Of a stretch of DNA of 64,000 nt, positions 42,628-51,789 are shown piece after piece (position 1 is the first letter of the stretch; every line of letters begins with the position of its first letter). A model generated the notes under the pieces. It made no database searches. It worked only from the letters and a program-made list of their open reading frames with translations, and was not told the origin of the DNA. The DNA is from JAFGPS01 sp964628465 (GTDB lineage Bacteria > Planctomycetota > Phycisphaerae > Sedimentisphaerales > Anaerobacaceae). Location of the stretch: assembly GCA_964628465.1 (NCBI GenBank), contig CAZVOA010000003.1, positions 158,734-222,733 on the forward strand. The letters are read 5' to 3'. Position numbers and translations under genes: made by a program.

Positions 42628-44178
42628 ATGGAAACCAAGACAGAAACCAATAATTCTGTAAAACTGCGTATTTTAGCTCTTATCCAGACCGTAACAGCGA
42701 TAGCATTTGTGGGAATAGCGGTTATTATACTTTCAATTTTTCTGTGGGCACTCACAACTTCTTTAGTCGCTATAGGAATTTTAATTTTAGCAGTAATTTT
42801 CCTCTGGTTTATTGTTCCAATGTTCGAAATATATACTATTGCGATTTTATTCAAAAATTGCAAAGCGATTAGTATTATAAATGAAAAAGAAGATGAGAAA
42901 TGTGTTAAAAGAATTGCAGGATATTTACTCGCCGCCGGATTTGCTTCTGGTTTGATTTCCATTTTGCCTAATTTATTTATAGGAATATTCGGGAGCGGCT
43001 CAACTTTACGAAATATATGGTCTTTTGCAATAGCATTAATCGGTATTTATATGGCTTACAAGTCATTTTTGCTTTTTGGAAATATTCCCGGCCATTTGCT
43101 GAAACGTATTGCATCACTTTTTTGTGTTGTCACCTGTCTTGCATCAATTACATTCACAATATATTTTGCGGGTTATTTCGGTTATCTCGTTCAAAGCTAT
43201 AAATATGTCAAGAAAGTCCCAACCTATTCCGGCAGTTCCGAATCATTAACTCAAACGGTTATAGTTCCTGCGCTTGATAGTCCAATTGAAAAGAACAAGA
43301 ATGTTATCTGGAGTTCTGCTTTTAATTTGGCGTTTAATAAGCTGCAAAATGACACAGCAAATGAATTGGGCGGAGTTTTTGACTCAAATGATATCGAGTC
43401 GAAATCATACTATGCAGCGGCTGGTAAAATTAGCGATGGAATTATCGAGAATATCAAAAAAGATATAGCCGCGAAATTTCCGAAACACTCTGTACCTCAA
43501 TTCAATAAATCAGCGGAATCTTTTGTTTATTCTTGTCTTGATTTATATGTTCCATTTAAATATCCTTTTCCTCAATATAAAGAAAGATTTGAATTTACCG
43601 ATTCTCAAGGCAGGGAAACGGAAGTAAAAGCATTCGGTTTATCGGAATCACTAAAATATACTGATATTATAAATCAGGTGACACTTCTTTTCAGTAAGAT
43701 TGATCCGAATACATTTTCAAAAGACAGGCAGGTAAAGGAATTCGCAATTGATTTATGCAAATACAGCAATCCATATCAGGTTGTCATTTCAGTAGTCGAG
43801 CCTAAGCAAACACTCGGAGAAACTATTGAATATATAAATGGTAAAATTGAAGATTTCAAAATAACAAAAGACCCATCAAATGAATCAAAATTTATTGGTT
43901 ATGATATTCTTCTGGTACCTGAAATGTTCTGGCAAATCAATCATCAATTTAAGGAACTCAAGAATGTTGAGGCATACCAGGAAATAAGCCTGAGATTTGA
44001 TCGCAGTGGAACAGTTTTGGAAGATAAGTCTAAGCCAATGAAAAATAGTGTAACCAGACGCTTTGAATGTAACAGGCCTTTCATGCTCTATATAAAGAAA
44101 CGCAATTCTGCTCAACCATTTTTTGTAATGTGGATTGATAACGCGGAACTTCTTAATAAAAAAGCAGTTACGAAATAG
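42628..44178 (+). CDS. Multi-pass membrane protein with a serpin-like extracytoplasmic or cytoplasmic domain
   Basis: The N-terminal 195 residues form about five helices (for example TAIAFVGIAVIILSIFLWAL, LIALILAV-like and SLFCVVTCLASITFTIYFAG). A 320-residue soluble domain follows. It begins NVIWSSAFNLAFNKLQND and contains SYYAAAGKISDGIIENI, FVYSCLDLYVPFKYPFPQYK, CKYSNPYQVVISVVEPKQTL and ends with RPFMLYIKKRNSAQPFFVMW then IDNAELL. The last block resembles the C-terminal signature of serpins (x-R-P-F-x-F-x-I, then F-x-G-x-x), and the opening block fits the serpin start, so a serpin-like fold is possible but unproved. Similar soluble domains occur in planctomycete proteins of unknown function. 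It abuts the hexokinase gene head on, with only one base between the stops. Confidence 0.65.
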   Translation: METKTETNNSVKLRILALIQTVTAIAFVGIAVIILSIFLWALTTSLVAIGILILAVIFLWFIVPMFEIYTIAILFKNCKAISIINEKEDEKCVKRIAGYLLAAGFASGLISILPNLFIGIFGSGSTLRNIWSFAIALIGIYMAYKSFLLFGNIPGHLLKRIASLFCVVTCLASITFTIYFAGYFGYLVQSYKYVKKVPTYSGSSESLTQTVIVPALDSPIEKNKNVIWSSAFNLAFNKLQNDTANELGGVFDSNDIESKSYYAAAGKISDGIIENIKKDIAAKFPKHSVPQFNKSAESFVYSCLDLYVPFKYPFPQYKERFEFTDSQGRETEVKAFGLSESLKYTDIINQVTLLFSKIDPNTFSKDRQVKEFAIDLCKYSNPYQVVISVVEPKQTLGETIEYINGKIEDFKITKDPSNESKFIGYDILLVPEMFWQINHQFKELKNVEAYQEISLRFDRSGTVLEDKSKPMKNSVTRRFECNRPFMLYIKKRNSAQPFFVMWIDNAELLNKKAVTK

Positions 44179-44179
44179 T

Positions 44180-45502
44180 TTAATTTGTCAGGCCAGCGAT
44201 AGCCGCTCCTATTAGCGTTGCGTTTTCTACGCTAACTATTTCGTAGAATCTTCCCTTTTGTGATACGAGATAATTAGTCAGGAAAGCTTCGACTTTTGAT
44301 TGGAAATCTTTCAGTCTGAAGAACGTTGTTCCTTCAGCTACGATGCAAACCGGTTTTTGCGGGTCCTTTCCTTTGCCTGATTTTAATACAACTGAACTTA
44401 AATTAATTGCGGTCAGTTTCGCCGAGCGGGTTATCATTCTGTCGATAAGGTCGTACAAAGCTGCGAAGTCGAGATATGCCAACTGATCGCTGCGGTCAGT
44501 TAAAACTTTCGAAAGGGGATTCTCTCCTGTTTTCGGTTCGTAGAGAAAATCATTAACATCTTTTGTTGTTAGCTCATTAAGAGCAAGAATTCTCTGGCAT
44601 CCAAGCTCACTGAAAAGCTCATCTTTAGCCGCCTGTTTCACTGTTTCAAGAATTAAAGGGCCGATATATGCGCCTGAAATCATTTTCTCGAAAGTTTGCT
44701 CTTTGGGATTGATTGTTTTTTTGTCGAACTGCTTATCGATTTCGCCAGTTGGGCCTTTTGAGAATCCGCCGGATTCGATATTGATTATCTGGCTTTTGTC
44801 TAAATCAAGGTCAGTTCTTTTCTTTATATTTTCGTTACTTTCGATATAAGCGCAATTAGTTCCCGTTCCGAGAATAAATCCTATATAACTATCGTAGTTT
44901 TGGGCTGATGCCGCCGCTCTTCCTGCCAATAAGGTTGTCACTGTATCGTTAAGTATTACAACATGCTTAGGCTCTTTTCCGATAGATTCCAAAGCGGCGT
45001 TGAGACTTTCGCCTATCATCTGTCCCTTAACCTGTTTTGCCTTAATTTCCTTTGAAAAACGAACCAGTTTGCCGTCTTTATTCGGCATAATCTCAGCGGG
45101 GTAGGAAAAGCAGAAGCCTATATTTGCACTTTCGTCGATAATGTCACTTACATATCCGGCCATAGTTTTGAAAAAGTCTTTTTTGCTGACTTCTTTTCCT
45201 ACGCCGGGCATTTCATACATATTGAAATTTTCTATGACCGCTTTTTTATCTTTATTGAAATGAACAACCGCAACGCGAAAGTTTGTCCCGCCCGCGTCCA
45301 TTACGATGACTTTCTTTTCTATCGGGACATCTTGTTCCGTTTCCATATAAGTTGGAATCATATCGAGCGAACTTCCCCTGCCTGCAAGTCCCTTCTCCAT
45401 TTCATCGAGGAAAATATTGCAGCATTCCTCCATGTCGATTTGCTCATGATCCATTTTGTATTGTTTCAGAAAATCGATAGCATTGAAATTTATATCATCC
45501 AC
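44180..45502 (-). CDS. Hexokinase family sugar kinase (eukaryote-like fold)
   Basis: This 440-residue enzyme belongs to the hexokinase family in the strict sense (PF00349/PF03727 type) rather than the ROK or bacterial glucokinase groups. The phosphate loop MDAGGTNFRVAVVHF is near residue 67, the sugar-binding CFSYPAEIM near 128, the catalytic Asp in ILNDTVTTLLAGRAA, and LGTGTNCAYIE with the later G-T-T-F-F adenosine segment. It would phosphorylate glucose or another hexose with ATP in the cytoplasm. The start is GTG at 45502, with AGGAGGAAACATC upstream. It is followed upstream on the same strand by galE, so the two may serve hexose entry and UDP-galactose supply. Confidence 0.88.
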   Translation of the reverse strand: MDDINFNAIDFLKQYKMDHEQIDMEECCNIFLDEMEKGLAGRGSSLDMIPTYMETEQDVPIEKKVIVMDAGGTNFRVAVVHFNKDKKAVIENFNMYEMPGVGKEVSKKDFFKTMAGYVSDIIDESANIGFCFSYPAEIMPNKDGKLVRFSKEIKAKQVKGQMIGESLNAALESIGKEPKHVVILNDTVTTLLAGRAAASAQNYDSYIGFILGTGTNCAYIESNENIKKRTDLDLDKSQIINIESGGFSKGPTGEIDKQFDKKTINPKEQTFEKMISGAYIGPLILETVKQAAKDELFSELGCQRILALNELTTKDVNDFLYEPKTGENPLSKVLTDRSDQLAYLDFAALYDLIDRMITRSAKLTAINLSSVVLKSGKGKDPQKPVCIVAEGTTFFRLKDFQSKVEAFLTNYLVSQKGRFYEIVSVENATLIGAAIAGLTN

Positions 45503-45537
45503 GATGTTTCCTCCTACTCCAATTACATTATTGATTT

Positions 45538-46521
45538 TTATTCCGGGTAGCCGTTCGGGTTTTCACTGTGCCATTTCCAGGCGGTTTCGACAATCTCTTG
45601 CAAATCTGGCTTTTGTACTTTCCAGAGCAGTTCTTTCTGAGCCTTTTTTGCACTGGCAGTCAGAACAGGCGGATCACCGGGCCTGCGGCCTGTTTCAGTT
45701 ACTTTAAAGTTTTTGCCGCTGATTTTTTTCACTGTCTCGATAACTTCCATGACCGAGTGACCTTTTTCATTGCCAAGATTACAAATCAGTTCACGTTTAT
45801 TATCCAACTGTTTCAAGGCGAGCAAATGCGCTCTGCACAAATCCTCAATATGGATATAATCACGAATACATGTTCCATCCGGTGTCGGGTAATCTGTTCC
45901 GAAAATCTTTATATCTTCGCGTTTTCCCATTGCCGCCTGGATTATTAATGGAATAAGATGAGATTCCGGGCGATGGTCCTCGCCGAGCCTGCCATTATCT
46001 CCCGCGCCGCAAGCGTTGAAATATCTTAACGCGGCGAAATTCAGTTTGCCTGTAATGCTTTGATGGTGACACATTTCCTCAACTGCAAGTTTCGACTGAC
46101 CGTATGGATTTATCGGTTTTGTCGGCGAATTCTCTGTAATAGGAAATATTTCCGGAGTACCGTAAACCGCCGCGGTGCTGCTGAAAATAAATTTTCTTAC
46201 ACCCGCTGTTTCCATCGCGGTCAGTAAATTATGTGTGGCGCAGAAATTATTTTTATAATATCTGAGAGGCTCGGCCACCGATTCGCCGACTTCGATGAAA
46301 GCCGCAAAGTGCATTACCGCTTCTATTTTATATTTTTCAAGCGTCTTAACGAGCAGGTCGTAATCTGATAAATCACCTTTGACAAGTTCCTTATCTGCGA
46401 TGGCGGCTTTGTGACCTTTGTTCAAATTGTCATAAACGATTGGATGATGTCCCTCACGGGCGAGCATGGCAGTCATATTGCTGCCGATATAACCTGCGCC
46501 GCCGCATACGAGAACTTTCAT
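45538..46521 (-). CDS. galE: UDP-glucose 4-epimerase
   Basis: GalE interconverts UDP-glucose and UDP-galactose with bound NAD. The 327-residue protein has GGAGYIGSNM at residues 7-16, HFAAFIEVGESVAEPLRYY, FSSTAAVYGTPE with the catalytic Ser/Thr, YGQSK (Y-x-x-x-K), the RYFNACGA segment and RDYIHIEDLCRAH, all in order. It is full length. The ATG overlaps the stop of the preceding lipoprotein gene (TTATGA), so translation is coupled. It precedes hexokinase by 36 bases on the same strand. Confidence 0.95.
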   Translation of the reverse strand: MKVLVCGGAGYIGSNMTAMLAREGHHPIVYDNLNKGHKAAIADKELVKGDLSDYDLLVKTLEKYKIEAVMHFAAFIEVGESVAEPLRYYKNNFCATHNLLTAMETAGVRKFIFSSTAAVYGTPEIFPITENSPTKPINPYGQSKLAVEEMCHHQSITGKLNFAALRYFNACGAGDNGRLGEDHRPESHLIPLIIQAAMGKREDIKIFGTDYPTPDGTCIRDYIHIEDLCRAHLLALKQLDNKRELICNLGNEKGHSVMEVIETVKKISGKNFKVTETGRRPGDPPVLTASAKKAQKELLWKVQKPDLQEIVETAWKWHSENPNGYPE

Positions 46522-47171
46522 AATTCTTCTCCGGAAGTCTGAACATCGCTTTGTATTTTGCTGTACTTTTTATCCATTGTCGAAGAAAGGCATTTTAATA
46601 TTTCCGCTTCGAGTTTTGCATCTCTATCCAGTTCGAGCCATTCCATTTCTTTTTCCTGTTCGGGATGAAGCTCAAGTCTCTGGAATGAAAGGCTGCTTCG
46701 CGTGAAAGTCTGGAACGTCTGAGAACTGCTCCACATTTCGCGCTGCGGTATGGATAATCTCTGAACGTGAACTTTGCAATCGGTTTCGAGGATTCCATTG
46801 GAATTGGTAATATTAAATTCGACTATCCTGCGAATACTGTGCATGTTCGATAATAGCTGGTTATCCATGCCGACATTATCACTTCGCCAGAACTCAAAGA
46901 ATTGCGCCCCGGCCAGCGGCCTTGTTCTTATATAACCTTTTTCGTAATCCGCTTTTGCGATATCGAAGTGCATTTTGATTAAGACTTCTTCCGCGGCCTG
47001 CATTGTCCACGAAACTTTGTTGGTTTCTGTTGTGATTACTGCATTACCCGTTGCTTTTTGATTCTGGCCGCAACCAGCGATACAAATCAGGCACAAAGCC
47101 ACAAAGAAGCAAAGGCACAAAGAAATCCTGCACTTTAGCTCAATTATTTTTTTGCTTTTATAATATTTCAT
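46518..47171 (-). CDS. Lipoprotein, unknown, with a repeat-like signal peptide
   Basis: The protein (217 aa from the ATG at 47171) has the signal ISLCLCFFVALCLICIAGCG with a lipobox IAGC and a mature part of about 180 residues with no recognised family (TMQAAEEVLIKMHFDIAKAD, QFFEFWRSDNVG). The hydrophobic part of the signal is encoded by a CTTTGTG-rich stretch (47091-47125). A longer frame from 47207 is less likely. It overlaps galE by four bases and is therefore read with it; a role with sugars is not evident. Confidence 0.65.
   Translation of the reverse strand: MKYYKSKKIIELKCRISLCLCFFVALCLICIAGCGQNQKATGNAVITTETNKVSWTMQAAEEVLIKMHFDIAKADYEKGYIRTRPLAGAQFFEFWRSDNVGMDNQLLSNMHSIRRIVEFNITNSNGILETDCKVHVQRLSIPQREMWSSSQTFQTFTRSSLSFQRLELHPEQEKEMEWLELDRDAKLEAEILKCLSSTMDKKYSKIQSDVQTSGEEL
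47091..47125. repeat. CACAAAG-type dispersed repeat inside a signal-peptide coding region
   Basis: GCACAAAGCCACAAAGAAGC followed by AAAGGCACAAAGAAA has four near-copies of CACAAAG. This resembles dispersed CACAAAGGCACAAAG elements found in many genomes. Here it encodes the hydrophobic core of the lipoprotein signal on the minus strand. Confidence 0.4.
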
Positions 47172-47364
47172 GCCGCTGATTATATATGCAATATACTTTT
47201 GACTCAAGAATGATTTGTTTTTTTAGGAAGATTAACTTTTATGTGCAAAACATTCAAAAAATCAATCTTTTGTTTCCATGTTTAGAAGTATTCATTTGAC
47301 AAAATGATGGTAAAAAACTATGATACTGTTTTAATGTTGTTTGGTCGAAGGAGCCGCGTAAGTT

Positions 47365-50300
47365 ATGTCTAATAAAGGATTTACACATCTTCATCTTCAC
47401 AGCCAGTACTCGCTGCTGGATGGTGCTATTTCGTTTAAGAAATTGTTTAAGCAATGCGAAAAGCTCGGGATGGATTCGGTGGCGGTAACTGATCACGGCA
47501 ACATGTTCGGGGCGGTGGAATTCTATACAAAAGCTCGCGATGCCAATATCAAACCCATAATCGGAATAGAAGCTTACATCGCGCCCGGCAGCAGGCATGA
47601 CAGGACAAAAACAAGCATTTCTGACGCCGCGTATCACCTGATACTTCTGGCTGAAAACGCGACTGGTTATTATAACCTTCTTAAACTTGCCAGCACTGGC
47701 TTTACAGAAGGATTTTACTATCGGCCTCGAATTGATAAGGAAATCCTGGCTCAGTACAACGAAGGTATCATTTGCTCAACGGCATGTATAAAAGGTGAAG
47801 TAACCGCGGCGATTGCACGAGGTGATAAAAAAGCGGCTCGTGAAGCTGCGGAAAGTTTTATTAAAATTTTCGGGACAGACAGGTTTTTTATTGAAATACA
47901 GCGTCATAAAGGTGATGACCCGGCCGTTGTTCCCGGTCTGATAGACCTTGCGAATAAATTAGGTGTAGGTCTTATAGCGACTAACGATGTGCATTTTTTG
48001 GAAGAAAGCGACTATGAAGCGCATAACTGTCTTTGCGCGATAAGTACAGGCAAACGAGCGGACGATGAAAGCAGAATGGTTTATCCGCCCGGAGTTTTTC
48101 TAAAAAGCCCGGACCAAATGAGAGACCTTTTTCCTGAAGTTCCCGAAGCGTGTGATAATACACTCGCTATCGCCAAACGATGTAATGTCGAGATTGATTT
48201 GAAAACTCGTCATGCACCGCGTTTCGAGCCGCCTGATAAGAAAACTCCCGAAGATTATCTCAGCGAACTTTGTTACAAAGGAGCGAAGAAATTATACGGC
48301 GAACTCACAGACGTTATAAAAGAAAGAATGGAGAGGGAACTGAATGTTATCAGTTCAAAGGGTTTCGCAAGCTATTTTTTAATCGTTTGGGATTTCTGCA
48401 ATTATGCACATGAAAACAAAATCGCCATCGGCGCAAGAGGCAGCGGCGTAGGAACTCTCGTTGGGTATTGCCTTGGCTTGTGTGATGTTGACCCGCTGCG
48501 ATATGACTTGCTTTTCGAGCGTTTCATGGACCCGGAGCGAAACGAAATGCCCGATATCGATATTGATATATGTCAGGCGCATCGCGGCCAGCTAATCGAT
48601 TATGTTCGCAAAAAATACGGTCATGTCGCTCAAATAATTACTTTCGGTACGATGAAGGCCCGCGCGGTTGTTCGTGATGTCAGCAGGGTGCTTGGTGTGC
48701 CGCTCAGCGAAGCAGACAAAGTCGCGAAACTCATTCCTGCTGATCTTGGTATTACGCTCGATAAGGCATTGGAATCAGAGCCTGACCTTAAGGCGTTGTA
48801 CGATGAAGACGAATCAATCAGGAAAATGATTGAAATTGGTAAAAAGCTCGAAGGCCTTGCGCGTCACGCTTCAGTTCATGCCGCTGGCGTAGTTATCGCC
48901 GATGAGCCGCTCTCGAATTTTGTACCGCTCTATAAAGCTCCGAATTCTGATGATATTGTCACCCAGTTTGAAGGACCGATGGTAGAGAAAGTCGGCCTGC
49001 TTAAGATGGACTTTCTCGGATTAAAAACGCTGAGTGTTCTTGACCGCGCGTGTATTTTAGTTCATGAAATTCACGGCCATGAAATAGACCTCGAAAAAAT
49101 CGATATTACAGACCAGAAGGTTTTTAAATTATTTACTGAAGGAAAAACCAAAGGTGTATTCCAATTCGAATCCGGTGGCATGCAGAACCTTCTGATGAAA
49201 ATGAAGCCGGACAGAATTGAGGATTTAATCGCGGCTAACGCGCTCTATCGGCCAGGCCCTATGATTCTTATTCCAGACTATATCGAGAGGAAACACGGGG
49301 CGAGTTGGACTCTTCCACATCCGATTATGGCCGAAGTTCTCCAGGAAACATACGGAATTATGACATACCAGGAACAGGTTATGAGAATTTGTAATCGGCT
49401 TGGTGACATTCCGCTGCGTGAAGCTTATAAATTAATTAAGGCAATCAGCAAAAAGAAACTCGATATAATCGCCAAGGAAAAGGAACGATTCATTGCCGGG
49501 TGCGTTGACAAGAAAATGAAAAAGCAGGAAGCCGAGCAGATATTTGAACTTATCGAACGCTTCGCGGGTTACGGCTTCAACAAAAGTCACTCTACCCGTT
49601 ATGCTTTTGTCGCGTATCAGACGGCGTATATGAAAGCACACTGGCCGGTTGAGTTTATGGCGGCACTTCTGACTTTCGAAATGGATAGTACAGAAAAGAT
49701 TGTCGAGTATATCGGAGAGTGCGCACTATTAGGTATCCAGGTTTTGCCTCCAGATATAAATAAAAGCGGTGTGGATTTTACACCGATTTATGAAAATGAT
49801 AAAGATGGAAAAAAGAAAAAAGGCGTAATTCGTTTTGGCTTGGCCGCGGTTAAAGGAGTTGGTGAAAAAGCAGTAGAGCAAATCATCGCAGCACGCGAAA
49901 AAGTTGACAAATTTAATAGCCTGTTCCATTTCTGTGAAAACGTGGATTTAAGAGCCGCTAATAAACAAGTGCTTGAAGCGCTTATTAAATCGGGAGCGTT
50001 TGACAATCTTGGCGGCAACCGCGCACAGATGATGCTTGGTCTTGAAAGAGCGATGCAAAGCGGCGCTGGTTTACAGGCCGACAAGCAGATGGGCCAGATG
50101 AATTTCTTCAGCGAGATACCTTCGGAGGCAGATCGCTCCAAAGATAACCAGCAATTGCCCCACGCCGCACCATGGTCTGAGCCGAAAATGCTGGCTTTTG
50201 AAAAAGAGGTTCTTGGTTTTTATGTCACCAGTAATCCGCTAAGTCACCATGCCGAATCGATAAATATATTTTCAACCTGCAATACCGCTGAAATTGCTCA

Positions 50301-50823
50301 TTACAATGGGGAAAAACTGATTACAATAGGAGGAATGGTAGCAAAGGTAAGATATAATGTCACCAAGACGGGAAGAAACGCAGGATCGAAGATGGCTGTT
50401 TTTGTACTCGAGGACTTGCAGGGACAGGTCGAGGTTGTATTGTTCCCTGAAACCCTTAGCAAGTACAGTCACATTCTTGTTCAGGACGCGATAGTATTTG
50501 TTCGAGGCAAAGCGGATTTCAAAAGAGAAACACCCAATATTATAGCAGAAGAGCTGATAGCTCTCGATGATGCAATGGATAAGTTAGCCGCGAAAGTAAG
50601 AATCAGGCTGTTTTCAAGAGAAGTCACCCAGGAAAAGGTTTCTGAAATAAAAACCATCTGTAAATACCATAAAGGTAAAAGCTCTCTTTTGGTTACCGTC
50701 CAGACGGAAAAAGGCAAAGTACACGCGGCCGCCGATAGAGCTTTAAATGTTAATCCGAATCCTGAATTCTGCCGAAAAATGATTCAGCTTATAGGCGAAA
50801 ACAACTTCCAACTGACCAGATAA
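47365..50823 (+). CDS. dnaE: DNA polymerase III alpha subunit
   Basis: DnaE is the replicative polymerase. This is a complete 1152-residue DnaE1-type protein: PHP domain at the start (FTHLHLHSQYSLLDGAIS, VAVTDHGNMFGAVEFY), catalytic core with ARGSGVGTLVGYCLGL and the active-site MPDIDIDICQAHRGQLIDY, the R-Y-A-F-V-A-Y-Q-T-A-Y-M-K-A-H-W-P segment, a helix-hairpin-helix region and a C-terminal OB fold (TIGGMVAKVRYNVTKTGR). The PHP residues look largely intact, so proofreading activity is possible. AAGGAGCCGCGTAAGTT lies upstream of the ATG, with a long spacing. It stands alone. Confidence 0.97.
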   Translation: MSNKGFTHLHLHSQYSLLDGAISFKKLFKQCEKLGMDSVAVTDHGNMFGAVEFYTKARDANIKPIIGIEAYIAPGSRHDRTKTSISDAAYHLILLAENATGYYNLLKLASTGFTEGFYYRPRIDKEILAQYNEGIICSTACIKGEVTAAIARGDKKAAREAAESFIKIFGTDRFFIEIQRHKGDDPAVVPGLIDLANKLGVGLIATNDVHFLEESDYEAHNCLCAISTGKRADDESRMVYPPGVFLKSPDQMRDLFPEVPEACDNTLAIAKRCNVEIDLKTRHAPRFEPPDKKTPEDYLSELCYKGAKKLYGELTDVIKERMERELNVISSKGFASYFLIVWDFCNYAHENKIAIGARGSGVGTLVGYCLGLCDVDPLRYDLLFERFMDPERNEMPDIDIDICQAHRGQLIDYVRKKYGHVAQIITFGTMKARAVVRDVSRVLGVPLSEADKVAKLIPADLGITLDKALESEPDLKALYDEDESIRKMIEIGKKLEGLARHASVHAAGVVIADEPLSNFVPLYKAPNSDDIVTQFEGPMVEKVGLLKMDFLGLKTLSVLDRACILVHEIHGHEIDLEKIDITDQKVFKLFTEGKTKGVFQFESGGMQNLLMKMKPDRIEDLIAANALYRPGPMILIPDYIERKHGASWTLPHPIMAEVLQETYGIMTYQEQVMRICNRLGDIPLREAYKLIKAISKKKLDIIAKEKERFIAGCVDKKMKKQEAEQIFELIERFAGYGFNKSHSTRYAFVAYQTAYMKAHWPVEFMAALLTFEMDSTEKIVEYIGECALLGIQVLPPDINKSGVDFTPIYENDKDGKKKKGVIRFGLAAVKGVGEKAVEQIIAAREKVDKFNSLFHFCENVDLRAANKQVLEALIKSGAFDNLGGNRAQMMLGLERAMQSGAGLQADKQMGQMNFFSEIPSEADRSKDNQQLPHAAPWSEPKMLAFEKEVLGFYVTSNPLSHHAESINIFSTCNTAEIAHYNGEKLITIGGMVAKVRYNVTKTGRNAGSKMAVFVLEDLQGQVEVVLFPETLSKYSHILVQDAIVFVRGKADFKRETPNIIAEELIALDDAMDKLAAKVRIRLFSREVTQEKVSEIKTICKYHKGKSSLLVTVQTEKGKVHAAADRALNVNPNPEFCRKMIQLIGENNFQLTR

Positions 50824-50952
50824 TCAATATATATTGTCATTATATTTAAAAAAAATATAAATAATAAAAATCGTTTATTTACATCTATATAATAGAAAGT
50901 AAGTTGAATATAGTTTGAATGGTATTTACGATAAAAGGAAAAAAGTCGAATT

Positions 50953-51333
50953 ATGAATCAGATTGGAAATTATCGCAAAGTTAGATTCCTTTTTAGGGTG
51001 CTTGTTTTATTAACAACAATGTCTCTTATTGGATGTGCATCATTTGACCCTGTCGGTTCAGGTGATTTCAACTCAAAAGGCTTGCCGAATCAAAAATATT
51101 TGGTTGGTGGCGGTCTGGATATTGAGTGGATAGCAAAACAGACGGGAACTGCATATCTCGTTGAGGAGAAGACAGGTAAGATTATTATGACAAAATCCCT
51201 TGATGAAGATGATGAATTTGAATTTGAATTTAGTCCGGATAGCATTGAGCCAGAAGATGTAAATGCCATCTTCGGCGCAGAAATGTCAGAATTATTATTT
51301 TCCCTTTACTTTATACCCACAACTCAAGAATAA
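50953..51333 (+). CDS. Small lipoprotein, unknown
   Basis: A 126-residue protein with a basic N-terminus, a hydrophobic stretch and lipobox SLIGC (FRVLVLLTTMSLIGCASFDP). The mature part has VGGGLDIEWIAKQTGTAYLV then EEKTGKIIMTKSLDEDDEFE, an acidic DEDDEFEFEF stretch and a short C-terminal tail. It is not recognised as a family; the TAYLVEEKTGKI-MTKSL pattern resembles planctomycete lipoproteins of unknown role. A TATAAT-like box lies near 50887. Confidence 0.6.
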   Translation: MNQIGNYRKVRFLFRVLVLLTTMSLIGCASFDPVGSGDFNSKGLPNQKYLVGGGLDIEWIAKQTGTAYLVEEKTGKIIMTKSLDEDDEFEFEFSPDSIEPEDVNAIFGAEMSELLFSLYFIPTTQE

Positions 51334-51361
51334 TGGATTTTATTATTTTCATATAAAATAT

Positions 51362-51402
51362 TAAAAAAAATACCAAGGACTGGAAATATCCACCCTTGGT
51401 GT
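51362..51402 (-). terminator. Intrinsic terminator downstream of the enolase-type pseudogene
   Basis: ACCAAGG (51372-51378) and CCTTGGT (51394-51400) form a seven-base-pair stem with a 15-base loop. On the minus strand the stem runs into a stretch of eight T, so it terminates leftward transcription, matching the direction of the decayed gene at 51428. Confidence 0.7.
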
Positions 51403-51427
51403 TATCACTCTGAATTCTTTATAAAGT

Positions 51428-51700
51428 TTAATCCCACCATGTTTCGCCTTCGCAGAGGTAGCGTTTGGCGACTTCGGGATTGATTTCAAATTATGTGCGG
51501 CCTAATCCTGCAAAGCGGCTTTTTCGGTTCTGTTTTTGGGGCCGTCTGTTCGCATTGCCGGGACCTTATCGACATAAGTTCCGCTGCCTATAATCTTTCG
51601 AGTTAGAACACCCAGTATTTTACCTGTAATATCCCAAAGAGCCGATTCAACTTCAGAAATCACACAGAGATTTCTGATGACTTCAATTTTAATTTTATTG
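51428..51700 (-). pseudogene. Remnant of an enolase-superfamily (mandelate racemase/muconate lactonizing type) gene
   Basis: On the minus strand EVESALWDITGKILGVLTRK reads as the conserved strand-helix of this superfamily (v-E-x-A-L-W-D-I-x-G-K-x-L-G). It runs on as IIGSGTYVDKVPAMRTDGPK then NRTEKAALQD and a TAG. In another frame just after comes FEINPEVAKRYLCEGETWWD and a TAA at 51428, which matches the usual C-terminal tail of these sugar-acid dehydratases. The central barrel with its catalytic residues is missing, so a deletion and frameshift have destroyed the gene. Its terminator is still present. Confidence 0.6.
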
Positions 51701-51789
51701 TAAAAGCTGCGGTCTTGAGATATTTTTCAGTTATTGGTATTATGGTGAAATTAATATGATATATGGTCGTAATTTAGTTATGGAATCTT

